This document shows positions 17,115-26,421 of a stretch of DNA of 64,000 nucleotides, piece by piece. Under the pieces are notes generated by a model that was not told the DNA's origin, ran no database searches, and saw only the letters and a list, made by a program, of their open reading frames with translations. The stretch covers positions 124,001 through 188,000 of the forward strand of contig JADFZQ010000005.1 of the NCBI GenBank assembly GCA_015232455.1, written 5' to 3'. The position numbers and the translations under genes are program-made. The first letter of the stretch is position 1. Each line of letters opens with the position of its first letter. The DNA is from Desulfamplus sp. Its GTDB lineage: Bacteria; Desulfobacterota; Desulfobacteria; Desulfobacterales; Desulfobacteraceae.

Positions 17115-18756
17115 CTTCTTCTTCCTCCATACCTGGCAGTGGGTCACAACGAAGGTCAGTCTCTCTCTCTTTTTCACCCGGCAGAATCAGAGCATTACCA
17201 ACTAACTCATGGATACCACTGACTGTAACGCCTGGTACCCAATATTCCATTAATGTGGAGAGAGCAGCTCTATCAATTGCACAGATTGTTCCAAGTGTAT
17301 TGACACCAAACTTCTCATGAACATATTTAACAGCATTTGCACGAGGCAGACCACCAGCCATTCTAAGTTCCATATTCTCACCAGCATTTAGACCAGAACC
17401 GCTGCCACAGCAGAAAGTTTGCTCACGAATGGTATTTGGTGGCATCTCAAAGAAGTTATCACACACATGTTGAAGAACATAACGAGGCTCATCAAGAAGA
17501 CCCATGCCTCTGGAGGTGTTACAAGAGTCATGGTAAGTCATAATACGGTTTGCATTTCTGCTCTTATCAAGCTCAAGTTTTCCATGTTTTATAAGGTCTG
17601 CTGTAAACTCTGTGATATGAACCATTTTTGTTGATTTTGCATTTTCAAATTTGGTTCCAGTAATAGGGTTCACTGGCTCTTCAAGAAAATCTGCAGGACC
17701 ATTCATTGTATCCATATATTGATGAATTACACGCCACATGTGTCCGCATTCACCACCAAGAATCCACTTAACTCCAAGACGCCTTGCCTCTGCATACATC
17801 TTAGCATTAAGTCTTTTCATTGTTTCGTGAGAGGTAAAGAAGCCAAAGTTTCCACCCTCAGATGCGTAAGTACTCCATGTAACATCAAGCCCGTATTTGT
17901 CTTTCAGATATTTAAAAAGAATCAAATAGCCCTGGCAGGTGTATGTTCCGGGATCAGCAAAAACATCACCAGAAGGTGTAATAAAGAGAATATCAGCACC
18001 TTTTTTGTTAAATTGTGGTTCAACATTAACGCCTGTAATCTCTTCGATGTCGTCAGTAAAGAACTCAATCATCTCTTTAAACGCATGAGGCTGGATTCCA
18101 AGATGGTTACCTGTTTTGTAGCAGTTTGAAATTGGAGTTGCAATCCAATCAATGTTAAGTCCAAGAAGGTTGAAAATCTCCCTTGCCATTATGGTGATTT
18201 CAGCAGTATCAATTCCATAAGGACAAAATACTGAACAACGGCGACACTCTGTGCATTGAAAGAAGTAATACCACCACTCTTTAAGCACATCTAAGGTCAT
18301 TGGTCTGCCGCCAGACAGCTTTTCTCCGCCCGGAATCATTTTAAGAATTTGGGCAGCTTTGGTAAAATCATTTCTATAAACAGAACGTAAAAGTTCAGCT
18401 CTTAAAACAGGCATGTTTTTGGGATCGCCTGTGCCAAGAAAGAAATGGCATTTGTCAGCACACGCACCGCATCTAACGCATATATCCATGAATACCTTAA
18501 AAGTTCTGAATCTCTCAAGACGCTCCTTTATGGCGTTATGAATGATCTCTTTCCAGTTTTCAGGAAGTTTCCAATCATCATCAGTTGGGTTCCATGGTCT
18601 TGCATTGGGAAGTCCCAAAGTTTCAACGCTTTCTGCTTTTGCAGCATAGCAATACATTCCTGGTCTTATATGGACAGGTGTATCCATCCAGTTGCCGCAG
18701 GAAGGGGTGTGATCAATTTTGTCCAAAAGTTGATCAGGTTTAAGTTCGTCAGACAT
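17107..18756 (-). CDS. dsrK: DsrK, HdrD-like catalytic Fe-S subunit
   Basis: This 549-residue cytoplasmic protein is related to heterodisulfide reductase subunit HdrD. Two ferredoxin-type motifs are seen: CVRCGACADKC at 93-103 and CTECRRCSVFCP near 167-178. The C-terminal CCG-type region (HDSCNTSRG and FCCGSGSG) binds the special [4Fe-4S] cluster. With DsrM it is thought to reduce the DsrC trisulfide produced during sulfite reduction. Its ATG has a strong AAGGAGG site placed within the end of dsrM, 3 bases downstream of which it begins. The C-terminus is acidic (MEEEEDE). Confidence 0.95.
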   Translation of the reverse strand: MSDELKPDQLLDKIDHTPSCGNWMDTPVHIRPGMYCYAAKAESVETLGLPNARPWNPTDDDWKLPENWKEIIHNAIKERLERFRTFKVFMDICVRCGACADKCHFFLGTGDPKNMPVLRAELLRSVYRNDFTKAAQILKMIPGGEKLSGGRPMTLDVLKEWWYYFFQCTECRRCSVFCPYGIDTAEITIMAREIFNLLGLNIDWIATPISNCYKTGNHLGIQPHAFKEMIEFFTDDIEEITGVNVEPQFNKKGADILFITPSGDVFADPGTYTCQGYLILFKYLKDKYGLDVTWSTYASEGGNFGFFTSHETMKRLNAKMYAEARRLGVKWILGGECGHMWRVIHQYMDTMNGPADFLEEPVNPITGTKFENAKSTKMVHITEFTADLIKHGKLELDKSRNANRIMTYHDSCNTSRGMGLLDEPRYVLQHVCDNFFEMPPNTIREQTFCCGSGSGLNAGENMELRMAGGLPRANAVKYVHEKFGVNTLGTICAIDRAALSTLMEYWVPGVTVSGIHELVGNALILPGEKERETDLRCDPLPGMEEEEDE

Positions 18757-18759
18757 CTA

Positions 18760-19767
18760 TTACTCCTCCTTATCCACTGGAAGTCCAGCTTCTATCATTT
18801 TTTCTCTGAAATGATCTTCATACTGCTCATAAGTATGAACATCTACAGCATAGTTCCAAGGATTAATATGTCTTTTTGCACGGGTATTATTTGCCATATT
18901 CCTTGTAGGACTTAAGAAAATTCCGCCAGCGTGCATAAGTTTACTCATTGGAAAATAGGCAAACAATACACTTACCATAAGAACATGGGCATAAAAAAGT
19001 CCGCCAACTCCGGGTGGAATCACAGGATGGAATGTAACCAAGCCCATTGTAAATTCCTTTACGCCTACAATGTCAACCTTTGTGAAATATCTCATAGCAA
19101 TGCCAGTTGCAGCAATTCCAATAATCAGAAAAAGAGGAAAATAATCTGCTGCAAGAGAGATATAGCTCACCTTTGCATCAAAAATTCTTCTTGCAAGTAA
19201 AAAGAGAGCTGCTGCAAGAAGAACAATACCAGAGAGAAAAATTCCCGGAAGACCAATCTGAACAATGCCATCTAAGTATTCAAGAAAAGTCAAACAGACA
19301 GGCACAGGCTCTAAAAAGAATCTTAAATGGCGTAAAATAACCACTAAAAATCCATAATGGAACGCTAAAGCACCCAGCCACAAGAAAATCTCCCATGAAT
19401 AGGTAAGTTTATTGTTTTCATCTCTGTTGAACGCAGCCTTTGTGTTCCTGAAAAGAGATCTAAATAGAAAAATCTCAAAAAGCATACGGATAAATACTCC
19501 GATTGCTGTATCAGGATTATCAATGCGGTTCTGTTTAATCCACGGAAGCGATTTCTGCTGTCCGCAAGTTGTAGGAATCCTGAATGGAACTGCCGAGCCT
19601 GCCCAACACATCACGCGATTTACAAAGCCATAAATAAAGGCAATAACCGCAAGATATGGAATGACAATCCCGAAGAGCCATTGAAGACCGACTCCTTCAA
19701 CCCCTGCATAAGCCAGCAGAAAGAGCAGGAATACTCCTGCAAGGGGCAACATGTACTTTTGATTCAT
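18760..19767 (-). CDS. dsrM: DsrM, cytochrome b membrane subunit
   Basis: This 335-residue membrane protein is of the NarI-like cytochrome b family, with about seven helices. The His residues in WLGALAFHYGFLVVILRHLRFF and in FHPVIPPGVGGLFYAHVLMVS are candidate heme b ligands. It oxidises or reduces menaquinone and passes electrons to DsrK on the cytoplasmic side. It is the first gene of the dsrMKJOP operon, with a GAGGTG ribosome site. The 128-base region upstream, beyond which lies an RsbRD_N-type gene on the same strand, should hold the operon promoter. Confidence 0.95.
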   Translation of the reverse strand: MNQKYMLPLAGVFLLFLLAYAGVEGVGLQWLFGIVIPYLAVIAFIYGFVNRVMCWAGSAVPFRIPTTCGQQKSLPWIKQNRIDNPDTAIGVFIRMLFEIFLFRSLFRNTKAAFNRDENNKLTYSWEIFLWLGALAFHYGFLVVILRHLRFFLEPVPVCLTFLEYLDGIVQIGLPGIFLSGIVLLAAALFLLARRIFDAKVSYISLAADYFPLFLIIGIAATGIAMRYFTKVDIVGVKEFTMGLVTFHPVIPPGVGGLFYAHVLMVSVLFAYFPMSKLMHAGGIFLSPTRNMANNTRAKRHINPWNYAVDVHTYEQYEDHFREKMIEAGLPVDKEE

Positions 19768-19895
19768 ATTCCAAACACCTCACAATTTTTAGGTTGTCAT
19801 TAATTTATGTTGTTACTAATACAATAAAAAAACTTATGAACAAAACATGGTTTTTTATATATCTTTGTCCAACAAAACATTAATGGCGACCTGAT

Positions 19896-20504
19896 TTAAG
19901 ATTTGCTTGAGCCAACAAGTTCGTTCTCATTAAGCTCAGTTACTAAACCCGCCCTTTCAAAAGCACTGTGAATACGCCTTTTAGCTTCAGTTGCCTTTAA
20001 AAGGAATATATTTTCCCTACACTTCATAAACCTGTTAAATGCTGCAAGGGCAACAAGATCAACTTTATGTTCAAATAGCTCATAAGACGAGATTACAGAA
20101 TTAGATGAGCTTCCTCTAAATTCCTCCAAGCTATTTTGATCATTAAGTTTGCCAATTGTAGATTTAACAATGTTTTTTAGTTCAAATACAAATGCCACAG
20201 CTTCAGATGCAGAGAAGTTCTGCACAGCCCTGATACGAATAATTGGATCAAGAGCATTTTCTATTTTGTTTTGCTCTACAATATCTTGAGAATATTTATA
20301 ATTTTTAGAAATTTTCATCTCTAAAATATCTCTAAAAGTATTTTCAAGGCTTTGCAGCGTTGCACTTCCAACTGGGTTGTCAAATTGGTTCTTGGATTTT
20401 TTTAGAAATTTAGCTGTATCTTCAGGATAGGAGTTGATTGCAGATTCAAACCATTTTTTTAAAATCTCTTCTTTTTTGAGTTCAAGTTGCTGATTAATAT
20501 CCAT
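19896..20504 (-). CDS. RsbRD_N-type protein upstream of dsrM
   Basis: This 202-residue, mostly helical cytoplasmic protein begins with LELKKEEILKKWFESAINSYPEDTAKFLKKSK and NPVGSATLQSLENTFRDILE. This is the RsbRD N-terminal domain pattern, a globin-like fold used as a sensor module in stressosome proteins. In sulfate reducers a gene of this type commonly lies just before dsrM, where it may sense a signal for the DsrMKJOP complex. That role is inferred from context. The start region lies in a 20-bp tandem duplication that creates a second, out-of-frame ATG upstream, and no clear ribosome site is visible. Confidence 0.75.
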   Translation of the reverse strand: MDINQQLELKKEEILKKWFESAINSYPEDTAKFLKKSKNQFDNPVGSATLQSLENTFRDILEMKISKNYKYSQDIVEQNKIENALDPIIRIRAVQNFSASEAVAFVFELKNIVKSTIGKLNDQNSLEEFRGSSSNSVISSYELFEHKVDLVALAAFNRFMKCRENIFLLKATEAKRRIHSAFERAGLVTELNENELVGSSKS

Positions 20505-20530
20505 ATTATTTGATTAATATCCATTTAAAA
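20491..20530 (-). repeat. 20-bp tandem duplication at a start codon
   Basis: The 14 bases TGATTAATATCCAT occur at 20491-20504 and again at 20511-20524. Each copy ends in a - strand ATG, and the two ATGs are 20 bases apart, so out of frame with each other. Only the downstream ATG (20504) opens the RsbRD_N-type reading frame. Confidence 0.75.
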
Positions 20531-20661
20531 TAACTACAATAATTCAGGTTAGACCATATTTTTTTTAATCTAAGCGATATATCTATACTCTCATTTTATG
20601 TCAAGGATAAAAGCAGGAGAGTTCTCTCTATCTACAATTGATTGTATGATTAATTAGAGCT

Positions 20662-22644
20662 TTATTTTAGGCTTTTAACCAGATTCTCTGCAACGCTATA
20701 AGGCATATTGGGTAAGGCAGCAATCTCTTTTACGGTTGCCTTTTTCATATCAGTTATGCCTTTGAAATGGTTTAAAAGCATAATTTTTCTCTTTTTTCCA
20801 ACTCCCGGAATATTGTCTAAAATTGATGTTTCTGCCAATTTTTCTCGTCTTTGCCTCTGAAAAGTTATTGCAAAACGGTGAGCTTCATCTCTAAGCCTTT
20901 GAAGAAGATGCAAAGCCTTGAGCTTATCCTGTGATTGAACCATATTTAACGGATTACTTCTACCCTGAACATAAACCTTGTCATGGGTTTCGCCTTTATC
21001 ACTATCTTTTTTAGCAATGCCAATTACTTTTATAGCCTCTATCTTCTCTTTTAACTCTCTTTTTTCTAACTTTAATTCATCTAAAACAGCCAAAGCAATT
21101 GAAAGTTGGCCTTTTCCGCCATCAACAACCAAAATATTAGGAAAATCATTTCCAATCTTGCTCTCTATATGAGAATCAGCACTTTCATTTTTTTTAGAAT
21201 CATAATTACATTCCCCAGCAAAACGTCTCCTAAGAACCTCGGCCATGTAGGAGTAGTCATCATGTTTATCAACATTTTTAATGATAAATTTGCGATACAA
21301 TGATTTTGCAGGCTCTCCATTTATAAAAACAACCATAGAAGAGACAGGGGCTGTTCCTGAAATGTTAGAGTTATCAAAACATTCAATGCGTTCAGGATAC
21401 CTTTCCATTTCAAGAATTCTTTGAAGAGTTAAAAGAGTCTCTCTGCTTTCACTGTTTTTAGAGATAGCGGCGATAAATTCTCTCTTTGCATTATTAATAG
21501 CCATCTCAACAATACGCCTCTTTTCGCCTTTTTCTGGCACTAAAATAGAGACCTTTCTACTATTTGCAGCAGAAAGAGTCTCCTCAAGAAGGGTTCTATC
21601 TTCAAAATCTTCTGCTACAAGAATTTGAGATGGAATAAATGTAGTTAATTTACAATTTGAATTTACAATGGGTTTATGATCGTTACTTGAATCTATTTGA
21701 TAATATTGCTTTAAAAAAGCCTCCAATATGTAAGCTGTATCACTGCAACCACTATTATTACTATTTAGTGTGTGTAGATTTAATTCCAAATCAAATGGAT
21801 AATGCTCTGTGCCTACAACATATCCTGATCTTACAAAGAGTATAGTAACAACTGCCCTACCCTCTTTCCCAACACATGCCACAACATCTCTGTCCATCAT
21901 ATCTTTTGAGGCTACAATTTGTTGTTCGAGACTCTTTTCAATTGCAAATATTGTGTCTCTTATTTTTGCCGCTTTTTCAAATTCTTGCTTATTTGCCTCT
22001 TCTGTCATCTCTTGTTTAAGCTGTTTTATAAGGTCTTGAGTTCTTCCTTTGAGAAAGAGCATTACATCATTTACCATCTTTTTATATAGTTCAACTGGCA
22101 CATCATTACAGCAAGGAGCTAAGCAGGCTTTAATTTGAAATTGGATACAAGGTCTTGATCTGTGTTTAAAGCTGTTATCACGACATTTTCTTAATTGGAA
22201 TATCCTATTGACCTGCTTTAACACTTTCTTGACGCTTTCGCCCGAAGAGTATGGTCCAAAATAGGCAGCACCATCATTTTTTATCTTTCTGACAAGTTGC
22301 AATAGAGGGTAATTTTGTTTGGTATCAATGCGAAAACAGGGGTAATTTTTTCCATCTTTTAAAAACACATTATACTTTGGCTTGTGTTTCTTTATTAGAG
22401 TGGCTTCAAGGATAAGAGCTTCGTGTTCAGTTGCAGTAACAATAACGTCAAAATCAACAATATTTTTAACAAGCAGGGTTGTTTTAAGAGCATGCCCAGA
22501 TTCTCTTACAAAGTATGAAGAGAGCCTTTTTTTAAGATTTTTAGCTTTACCCACATAAATAATCTGACCCCGATTATCCTTCATAAGATAAACTCCGGGG
22601 TCAGATGGGGCAAGATCGTATTTTTCTTTAACTATATCAAGCAT
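20662..22644 (-). CDS. uvrC: Excinuclease ABC subunit C
   Basis: UvrC makes the dual incisions in nucleotide excision repair with UvrA and UvrB. Its domains are all visible: an N-terminal GIY-YIG nuclease (PSDPGVYLMKD...IIYVGKAKNLKKRLSSYF, residues about 13-45), a Cys-rich linker (CRDNSFKHRSRPCIQFQIKACLAPCC), a UVR domain (about 205-240), an RNase H-like nuclease (RIECFDNSNISG) and a C-terminal helix-hairpin-helix pair (LDNIPGVGKKRK). At 660 residues it is about 50 longer than typical, with extra residues near 290-330 and 480-500. It appears monocistronic. Confidence 0.96.
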   Translation of the reverse strand: MLDIVKEKYDLAPSDPGVYLMKDNRGQIIYVGKAKNLKKRLSSYFVRESGHALKTTLLVKNIVDFDVIVTATEHEALILEATLIKKHKPKYNVFLKDGKNYPCFRIDTKQNYPLLQLVRKIKNDGAAYFGPYSSGESVKKVLKQVNRIFQLRKCRDNSFKHRSRPCIQFQIKACLAPCCNDVPVELYKKMVNDVMLFLKGRTQDLIKQLKQEMTEEANKQEFEKAAKIRDTIFAIEKSLEQQIVASKDMMDRDVVACVGKEGRAVVTILFVRSGYVVGTEHYPFDLELNLHTLNSNNSGCSDTAYILEAFLKQYYQIDSSNDHKPIVNSNCKLTTFIPSQILVAEDFEDRTLLEETLSAANSRKVSILVPEKGEKRRIVEMAINNAKREFIAAISKNSESRETLLTLQRILEMERYPERIECFDNSNISGTAPVSSMVVFINGEPAKSLYRKFIIKNVDKHDDYSYMAEVLRRRFAGECNYDSKKNESADSHIESKIGNDFPNILVVDGGKGQLSIALAVLDELKLEKRELKEKIEAIKVIGIAKKDSDKGETHDKVYVQGRSNPLNMVQSQDKLKALHLLQRLRDEAHRFAITFQRQRREKLAETSILDNIPGVGKKRKIMLLNHFKGITDMKKATVKEIAALPNMPYSVAENLVKSLK

Positions 22645-22709
22645 TATGTATCATAATCTTTCATTTAGTTTTAGCCCTGAAATAAATTTCTGAGCTGAAA
22701 TAACTGAAT

Positions 22710-22782
22710 TCGGCTAAAGCCGACTATTATTACAGTCCACTTTAGTGGACTTCTTTACATTCTTAACCGTGCGATTTATCGC
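22710..22782. repeat. Triple-palindrome intergenic element
   Basis: Three short perfect hairpins follow each other between uvrC and the acyl-CoA ligase: TCGGCTAAAGCCGA (22710-22723), AGTCCACTTTAGTGGACT (22734-22751) and GCGATTTATCGC (22771-22782). Each has a 2-base loop. This compact layout is typical of dispersed REP-like elements rather than a terminator, since no poly-T follows. Confidence 0.65.
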
Positions 22783-22808
22783 TCTGCTATAAAAATTATA
22801 ATTGCTAC

Positions 22809-24464
22809 TTAAGCAACACCATAAATTTCTTTAACACGCTTGCGATCAATCACGCCATCACTTTTTCGGGGCAAACTCTCAACAAACTCAACATAACTTG
22901 GTTTTTTATATCGAGCAATACGAGAGCCAACAAACTCAATCAGCTCTTTTGCAGTTAAATTAGAGCCAAGTTTTTTTACGCAAACAGCCTTAACTCCTTC
23001 ACCAAATTTTGGGTCTGGAACGCCTATAACACAGGTAGCCTCGATATCAGAATGTTCAAGAACAACAGCTTCCACTTCAGCAGGATAGACATTTTCGCCA
23101 CCCGGTTTTATAAGCTCTTTTTCAGGTTTTCTACCCTCAAACCAAAGATAACCTTTAGAGTCAATATGACCAATATCTCCAGTGTGATGCCAGCCATTCC
23201 TAATTGTCGATCTATCATATCTAACTATTGATTTATTGTATTGAATTTTTGAGCTATCACATTCCATTCTTGAACTATCGTGTTCAATTGTTGAAGCATC
23301 AGATTGCTCATTTTTTGAAGAGCCACATTTCCAAAAACCCTGAAAAACAAGAGGACCACGAACAGCAATTTCGCCACTTTGACCAAAAGGCAAAATCATA
23401 TCATTTTCATCAACAATTGCCATATTTGATATACAACATTGACGACCAGCAGAGCCAATACACTCTGATGCGTCAGATAGAGTTACAAACCCTGATGTTT
23501 CACTCTGTCCATAGAGTATCCAGAATCTGCTTGAAGTTTTTTCACAGAATTTAGCTATATTTGGGGGTGAATCTATGCCAACCGTGTTTTTAAGTGATGA
23601 TATGTCATAGGTATTTTTATCAAATTCATCAAGTATATTGTTAAGAATAGGTGGAAAACTTGCCATTAAGGTAACCTTTTCTTTCTCAATCATTGAAAGA
23701 GCCTCTTGAGCATTGAATTTTTCCATAATCACGTTTTTTCCACCCATCTGCATAACTGCAAGAGATAAATTCATACCAGTTATGTGAAAAAGAGGCAGCA
23801 TATTCAGGTAACTATCTGATTTTCGAAGATTCATGGTAAGACAAGTTTGAAGATTAGATGCAATTATGTTGTTGTGAGACAAAGCTGCTCCTCGTGGTTT
23901 TCCAGCAACTGCGGCGGTGTAAATAAGTGTAAAAATATCATCAGGATTATGTAGAAACGGTGTAAACTTACAATCTGCTGTTTCATCTCTATTTTTATTA
24001 CCATCGCAAGTTGTATTTTTATCACAATTTAAGTTTTCATCGTAATTTTCATCAAAATCTACAAGGGTTAAGCTAAATTTTGATGCTGACACTTCTGATA
24101 GTTTTTTTAAAGCAAAAGCCTGTTCGCTTTGAGTAGAATCAAAAAATAGAACCTTTGAGCCAGAATCTTTTATAATATATGAAAGTTCATCAAGCGATAA
24201 ACGCCAATTTAATGGCACAAGCATCGCACCAATTGCAGATGTAGCACCGTAAAGAGCAAGATATTCGGTTTTATTCATTGAAAGAACAGCAACACTTTTG
24301 TGTGGTAAGACCCCGTAACCAGAAAGTTTAGAGGCAAAAATATTTACTTTAAAAAAAAATTCACTGAAGGTAAGAGATTTCTCACCCTCCACAATTGCTA
24401 TATCATCGGGAAACAGCAAGGCATTTCGTTTGAGCATGTCATAAACTGAGAATGTAGAAGACAC
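22809..24464 (-). CDS. Acyl-CoA ligase / AMP-binding protein
   Basis: This 551-residue enzyme of the ANL superfamily would activate a carboxylic acid as its CoA thioester. The P-loop reads IYTAAVAGKPRGAALSHNN instead of the usual YTSGTTGxPKG, a variant I associate with acyl-CoA ligases of sulfate reducers. Other motifs are ILYGQSETSG (A5), WHHTGDIGHIDSKGYLWFEGRKPEKELIKPGGENVYPAEVEAV (A7-A8 region) and a C-terminal catalytic Lys in RKSDGVIDRKRV. Two low-complexity inserts occur: Asp/Asn/Cys-rich near 145-170, and Ser/Asp-rich units near 385-420 just before the A7 motif. The start is GTG at 24464, with a strong AGGAGG ribosome site. The substrate is not predictable. Confidence 0.85.
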   Translation of the reverse strand: MSSTFSVYDMLKRNALLFPDDIAIVEGEKSLTFSEFFFKVNIFASKLSGYGVLPHKSVAVLSMNKTEYLALYGATSAIGAMLVPLNWRLSLDELSYIIKDSGSKVLFFDSTQSEQAFALKKLSEVSASKFSLTLVDFDENYDENLNCDKNTTCDGNKNRDETADCKFTPFLHNPDDIFTLIYTAAVAGKPRGAALSHNNIIASNLQTCLTMNLRKSDSYLNMLPLFHITGMNLSLAVMQMGGKNVIMEKFNAQEALSMIEKEKVTLMASFPPILNNILDEFDKNTYDISSLKNTVGIDSPPNIAKFCEKTSSRFWILYGQSETSGFVTLSDASECIGSAGRQCCISNMAIVDENDMILPFGQSGEIAVRGPLVFQGFWKCGSSKNEQSDASTIEHDSSRMECDSSKIQYNKSIVRYDRSTIRNGWHHTGDIGHIDSKGYLWFEGRKPEKELIKPGGENVYPAEVEAVVLEHSDIEATCVIGVPDPKFGEGVKAVCVKKLGSNLTAKELIEFVGSRIARYKKPSYVEFVESLPRKSDGVIDRKRVKEIYGVA

Positions 24465-24631
24465 TTTTATTCCTCCTGATTAATTTAGTTAGAAACAATT
24501 TAATGGTTGAAATAGAGGCAAACAACAACAAATTATATATAATTTAAAAATTCAATTAAAACAACTGGAGAAGATTTGGAGAGAATTAGGAAATAAGAAC
24601 AATTAGGAGGTCTAAAATGTGGATTGTGGAT

Positions 24632-24706
24632 TGGAGCGGGAAACGGGATTTGAACCCGCGACTTCGACCTTGGCAAGGTCGCACTCTACCACTGAGTTAT
24701 TCCCGC
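24632..24706 (-). tRNA. tRNA-Gly (GCC)
   Basis: On the - strand a complete cloverleaf runs from G at 24706. The acceptor GCGGGAA pairs with TTCCCGC, the D arm has GTGGTAGAG, the anticodon stem-loop CGACCTTGCCAAGGTCG carries GCC, and the T loop is GGTTCAAATCC. The CCA end is encoded at 24632-24634. It lies between the acyl-CoA ligase and the PAS-HisKA gene. Confidence 0.97.
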
Positions 24707-24792
24707 TCTAAAGAGAATCTTTAAAAAAAAGACGTGGACTTTCTACATTGACACTTAAATCTTGTCAAGATTTTTCTAACTATAGGTTTGAT

Positions 24793-24824
24793 AGATTTGA
24801 CAACTTTTTGAAGTTGTCAAATCT
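24793..24824 (-). terminator. Hairpin after the PAS-HisKA gene
   Basis: A 14-bp perfect stem (AGATTTGACAACTT with its complement) closes a 4-base loop. It lies 5 bases past the stop of the - strand PAS-HisKA gene, so it is placed as a terminator, although no strong T run follows on that strand. It shares its core with the hairpins at 196 and 30255. Confidence 0.5.
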
Positions 24825-24828
24825 TAAT

Positions 24829-25695
24829 TCATATTTTAACCTCTGTTGATGAATCGGCTAATGGATCAGCCTGATTAAAATCAATTATTGAAACATCGTT
24901 GAGATATTTTTTCGTCTGATATTGTCTTATTTGTTGGATTTTGGATACAATATTTGCAATTCTTCTGGCTGATTTCTCTATGTTATTAATATATTTCAAA
25001 GTCTCTTCAGGAATATCTTGTGTCATACACATCAACTCAATTGTTCCAAGAAGAGTCATAAGAGGCTGATTTAACTCATGGGCAGTTGCTCCTGACATCT
25101 CTAAAAGCACCTTTAACCTCTCTTCGTTCATTTTAATATCTTGATGCTCAATAAGTTTCTTATTAGTTTCTCTTAAATCTTCTTCAGTCTTCTTCCTAAG
25201 CTTTACCTCCTCCATTGCCTTATTTCTGAGAGTTCTATATTCAGAGACTTTTCTTGATAGTTCAGTTGCATTTTCAATTGCCATAAGAGCAAAGTATTCA
25301 TCTGGTTTAGCAGAAGATGGCATAGATGAAATAACCGTCTTTTGTATCATATAAGAGCCATCAGATAGAGTACATGGAACTGTATTTCTATGAAGCTGCG
25401 AGGAGAAAAGGACAGGAGGACCACCTTTGAAGACATAGTCAACCCTCTCTTTAAATCCAGGAGAGTTAAGCGTTGAGAATTTTTCTATAATATTTTTACC
25501 CACAATATCAGGTGGCTCAACATTACTCCACTGAGCAAGGCATTTATTCCAAAAGATAACCTGATAATTTTTATCAAATATACATATACCAACAGGCACA
25601 TAATCAAGGACACGATAGCCATGAGGACAATGGTTTATAACTCCATCAAAGTTACTAAAATCTTTTTCCAAAATATCTATTTGAGGCATATTCAT
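24829..25695 (-). CDS. PAS-HisKA signalling protein without ATPase domain
   Basis: The preferred start is the ATG at 25695, with GGGTG upstream; a GTG at 25704 is the alternative. The product of about 288 residues has a PAS domain (VLDYVPVGICIFDKNYQVIFWNKCLAQW, about 30-135), a coiled coil (about 150-190) and a dimerisation/phosphoacceptor segment with the histidine in SGATAHELNQPLMTLLGTIELM. A histidine kinase would continue with a catalytic ATPase domain, but this protein ends about 80 residues later. It may be phosphorylated in trans or serve as a scaffold. It is encoded with CheC and a CheY-like receiver. Confidence 0.78.
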   Translation of the reverse strand: MNMPQIDILEKDFSNFDGVINHCPHGYRVLDYVPVGICIFDKNYQVIFWNKCLAQWSNVEPPDIVGKNIIEKFSTLNSPGFKERVDYVFKGGPPVLFSSQLHRNTVPCTLSDGSYMIQKTVISSMPSSAKPDEYFALMAIENATELSRKVSEYRTLRNKAMEEVKLRKKTEEDLRETNKKLIEHQDIKMNEERLKVLLEMSGATAHELNQPLMTLLGTIELMCMTQDIPEETLKYINNIEKSARRIANIVSKIQQIRQYQTKKYLNDVSIIDFNQADPLADSSTEVKI

Positions 25696-25733
25696 TCTAT
25701 TCACCCAGCATACTTTTTTAAAGCATACATACC

Positions 25734-26348
25734 TTAAAATTCAAACTTTTTTTCAATAGTTTCAATAAGGGTATGAATTGCGGCAATTTTCATAAAAAGA
25801 GCAATATCACCATCAATATCAAGCTCATCTATGGAAAAACGAGTTCTTGCAAGTAGTACATGGGAATCTTGCTGGGTAACTGAGGGTTTATTAATAAAAT
25901 TTTCTGGGTCAGTCTCAATATATTCAGGAACTGAATAGTCAAATGTTAAATCAAGTATATTTGAGATAGAACCCATAACACCATTAAGCACTATATTTCC
26001 AACCTCACAAAAAGTTCCAGCTCTCAAAGCATCCATGTCTAAATCATCAGATTCATCAACAAGAACAGCAACTAATGAAGATGCTGTCTCTGTAGGAAAC
26101 ATCAATTGAGCCGAGCCGCTTATTGTACCTTTAAAACTAAGTGAAACAGCCGATATACTACTATCTTTGGCAAATAGTTTAAGCTCTTCTTTAAAATCTT
26201 TACTTGAAACTATTTTAACATGAGGGACACTCAGAGTTATGTGGCAAGAGAGCATGGTATTTAAAACAGAAGCACCTTTGCCTACACCTATGTTGCACAA
26301 CTCTTTTATTGCTTCAAGCTGTTCGTGGGATATATTTATTTTATCCAT
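25734..26348 (-). CDS. CheC-type chemotaxis phosphatase
   Basis: This 204-residue protein has the CheC/CheX/FliY layout. The N-terminal motif EAIKELCNIGVGKGASVLNTML (residues about 11-32) and the central FCEVGNIVLNGVMGSISNILDL (about 111-132) correspond to the two pseudo-symmetric helices carrying the E-x2-N phosphatase residues. It would dephosphorylate a CheY-like receiver, and such a receiver is encoded directly upstream (73-base gap). With the PAS-HisKA gene it forms a three-gene signalling operon. Confidence 0.85.
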   Translation of the reverse strand: MDKINISHEQLEAIKELCNIGVGKGASVLNTMLSCHITLSVPHVKIVSSKDFKEELKLFAKDSSISAVSLSFKGTISGSAQLMFPTETASSLVAVLVDESDDLDMDALRAGTFCEVGNIVLNGVMGSISNILDLTFDYSVPEYIETDPENFINKPSVTQQDSHVLLARTRFSIDELDIDGDIALFMKIAAIHTLIETIEKKFEF

Positions 26349-26421
26349 CTTAAAATTATATCAACCTTTACTTTTTGGTGATTTATTTATTAAGTGTATC
26401 AAACAAAAAAATGCTTAATTA

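Noticed and set aside
24740-24790. A second small palindrome (AAATCTTG/CAAGATTT) beside the tRNA
   Set aside because: It is a 17-base near-palindrome without a T run or a second copy in the window, too short to call a feature.
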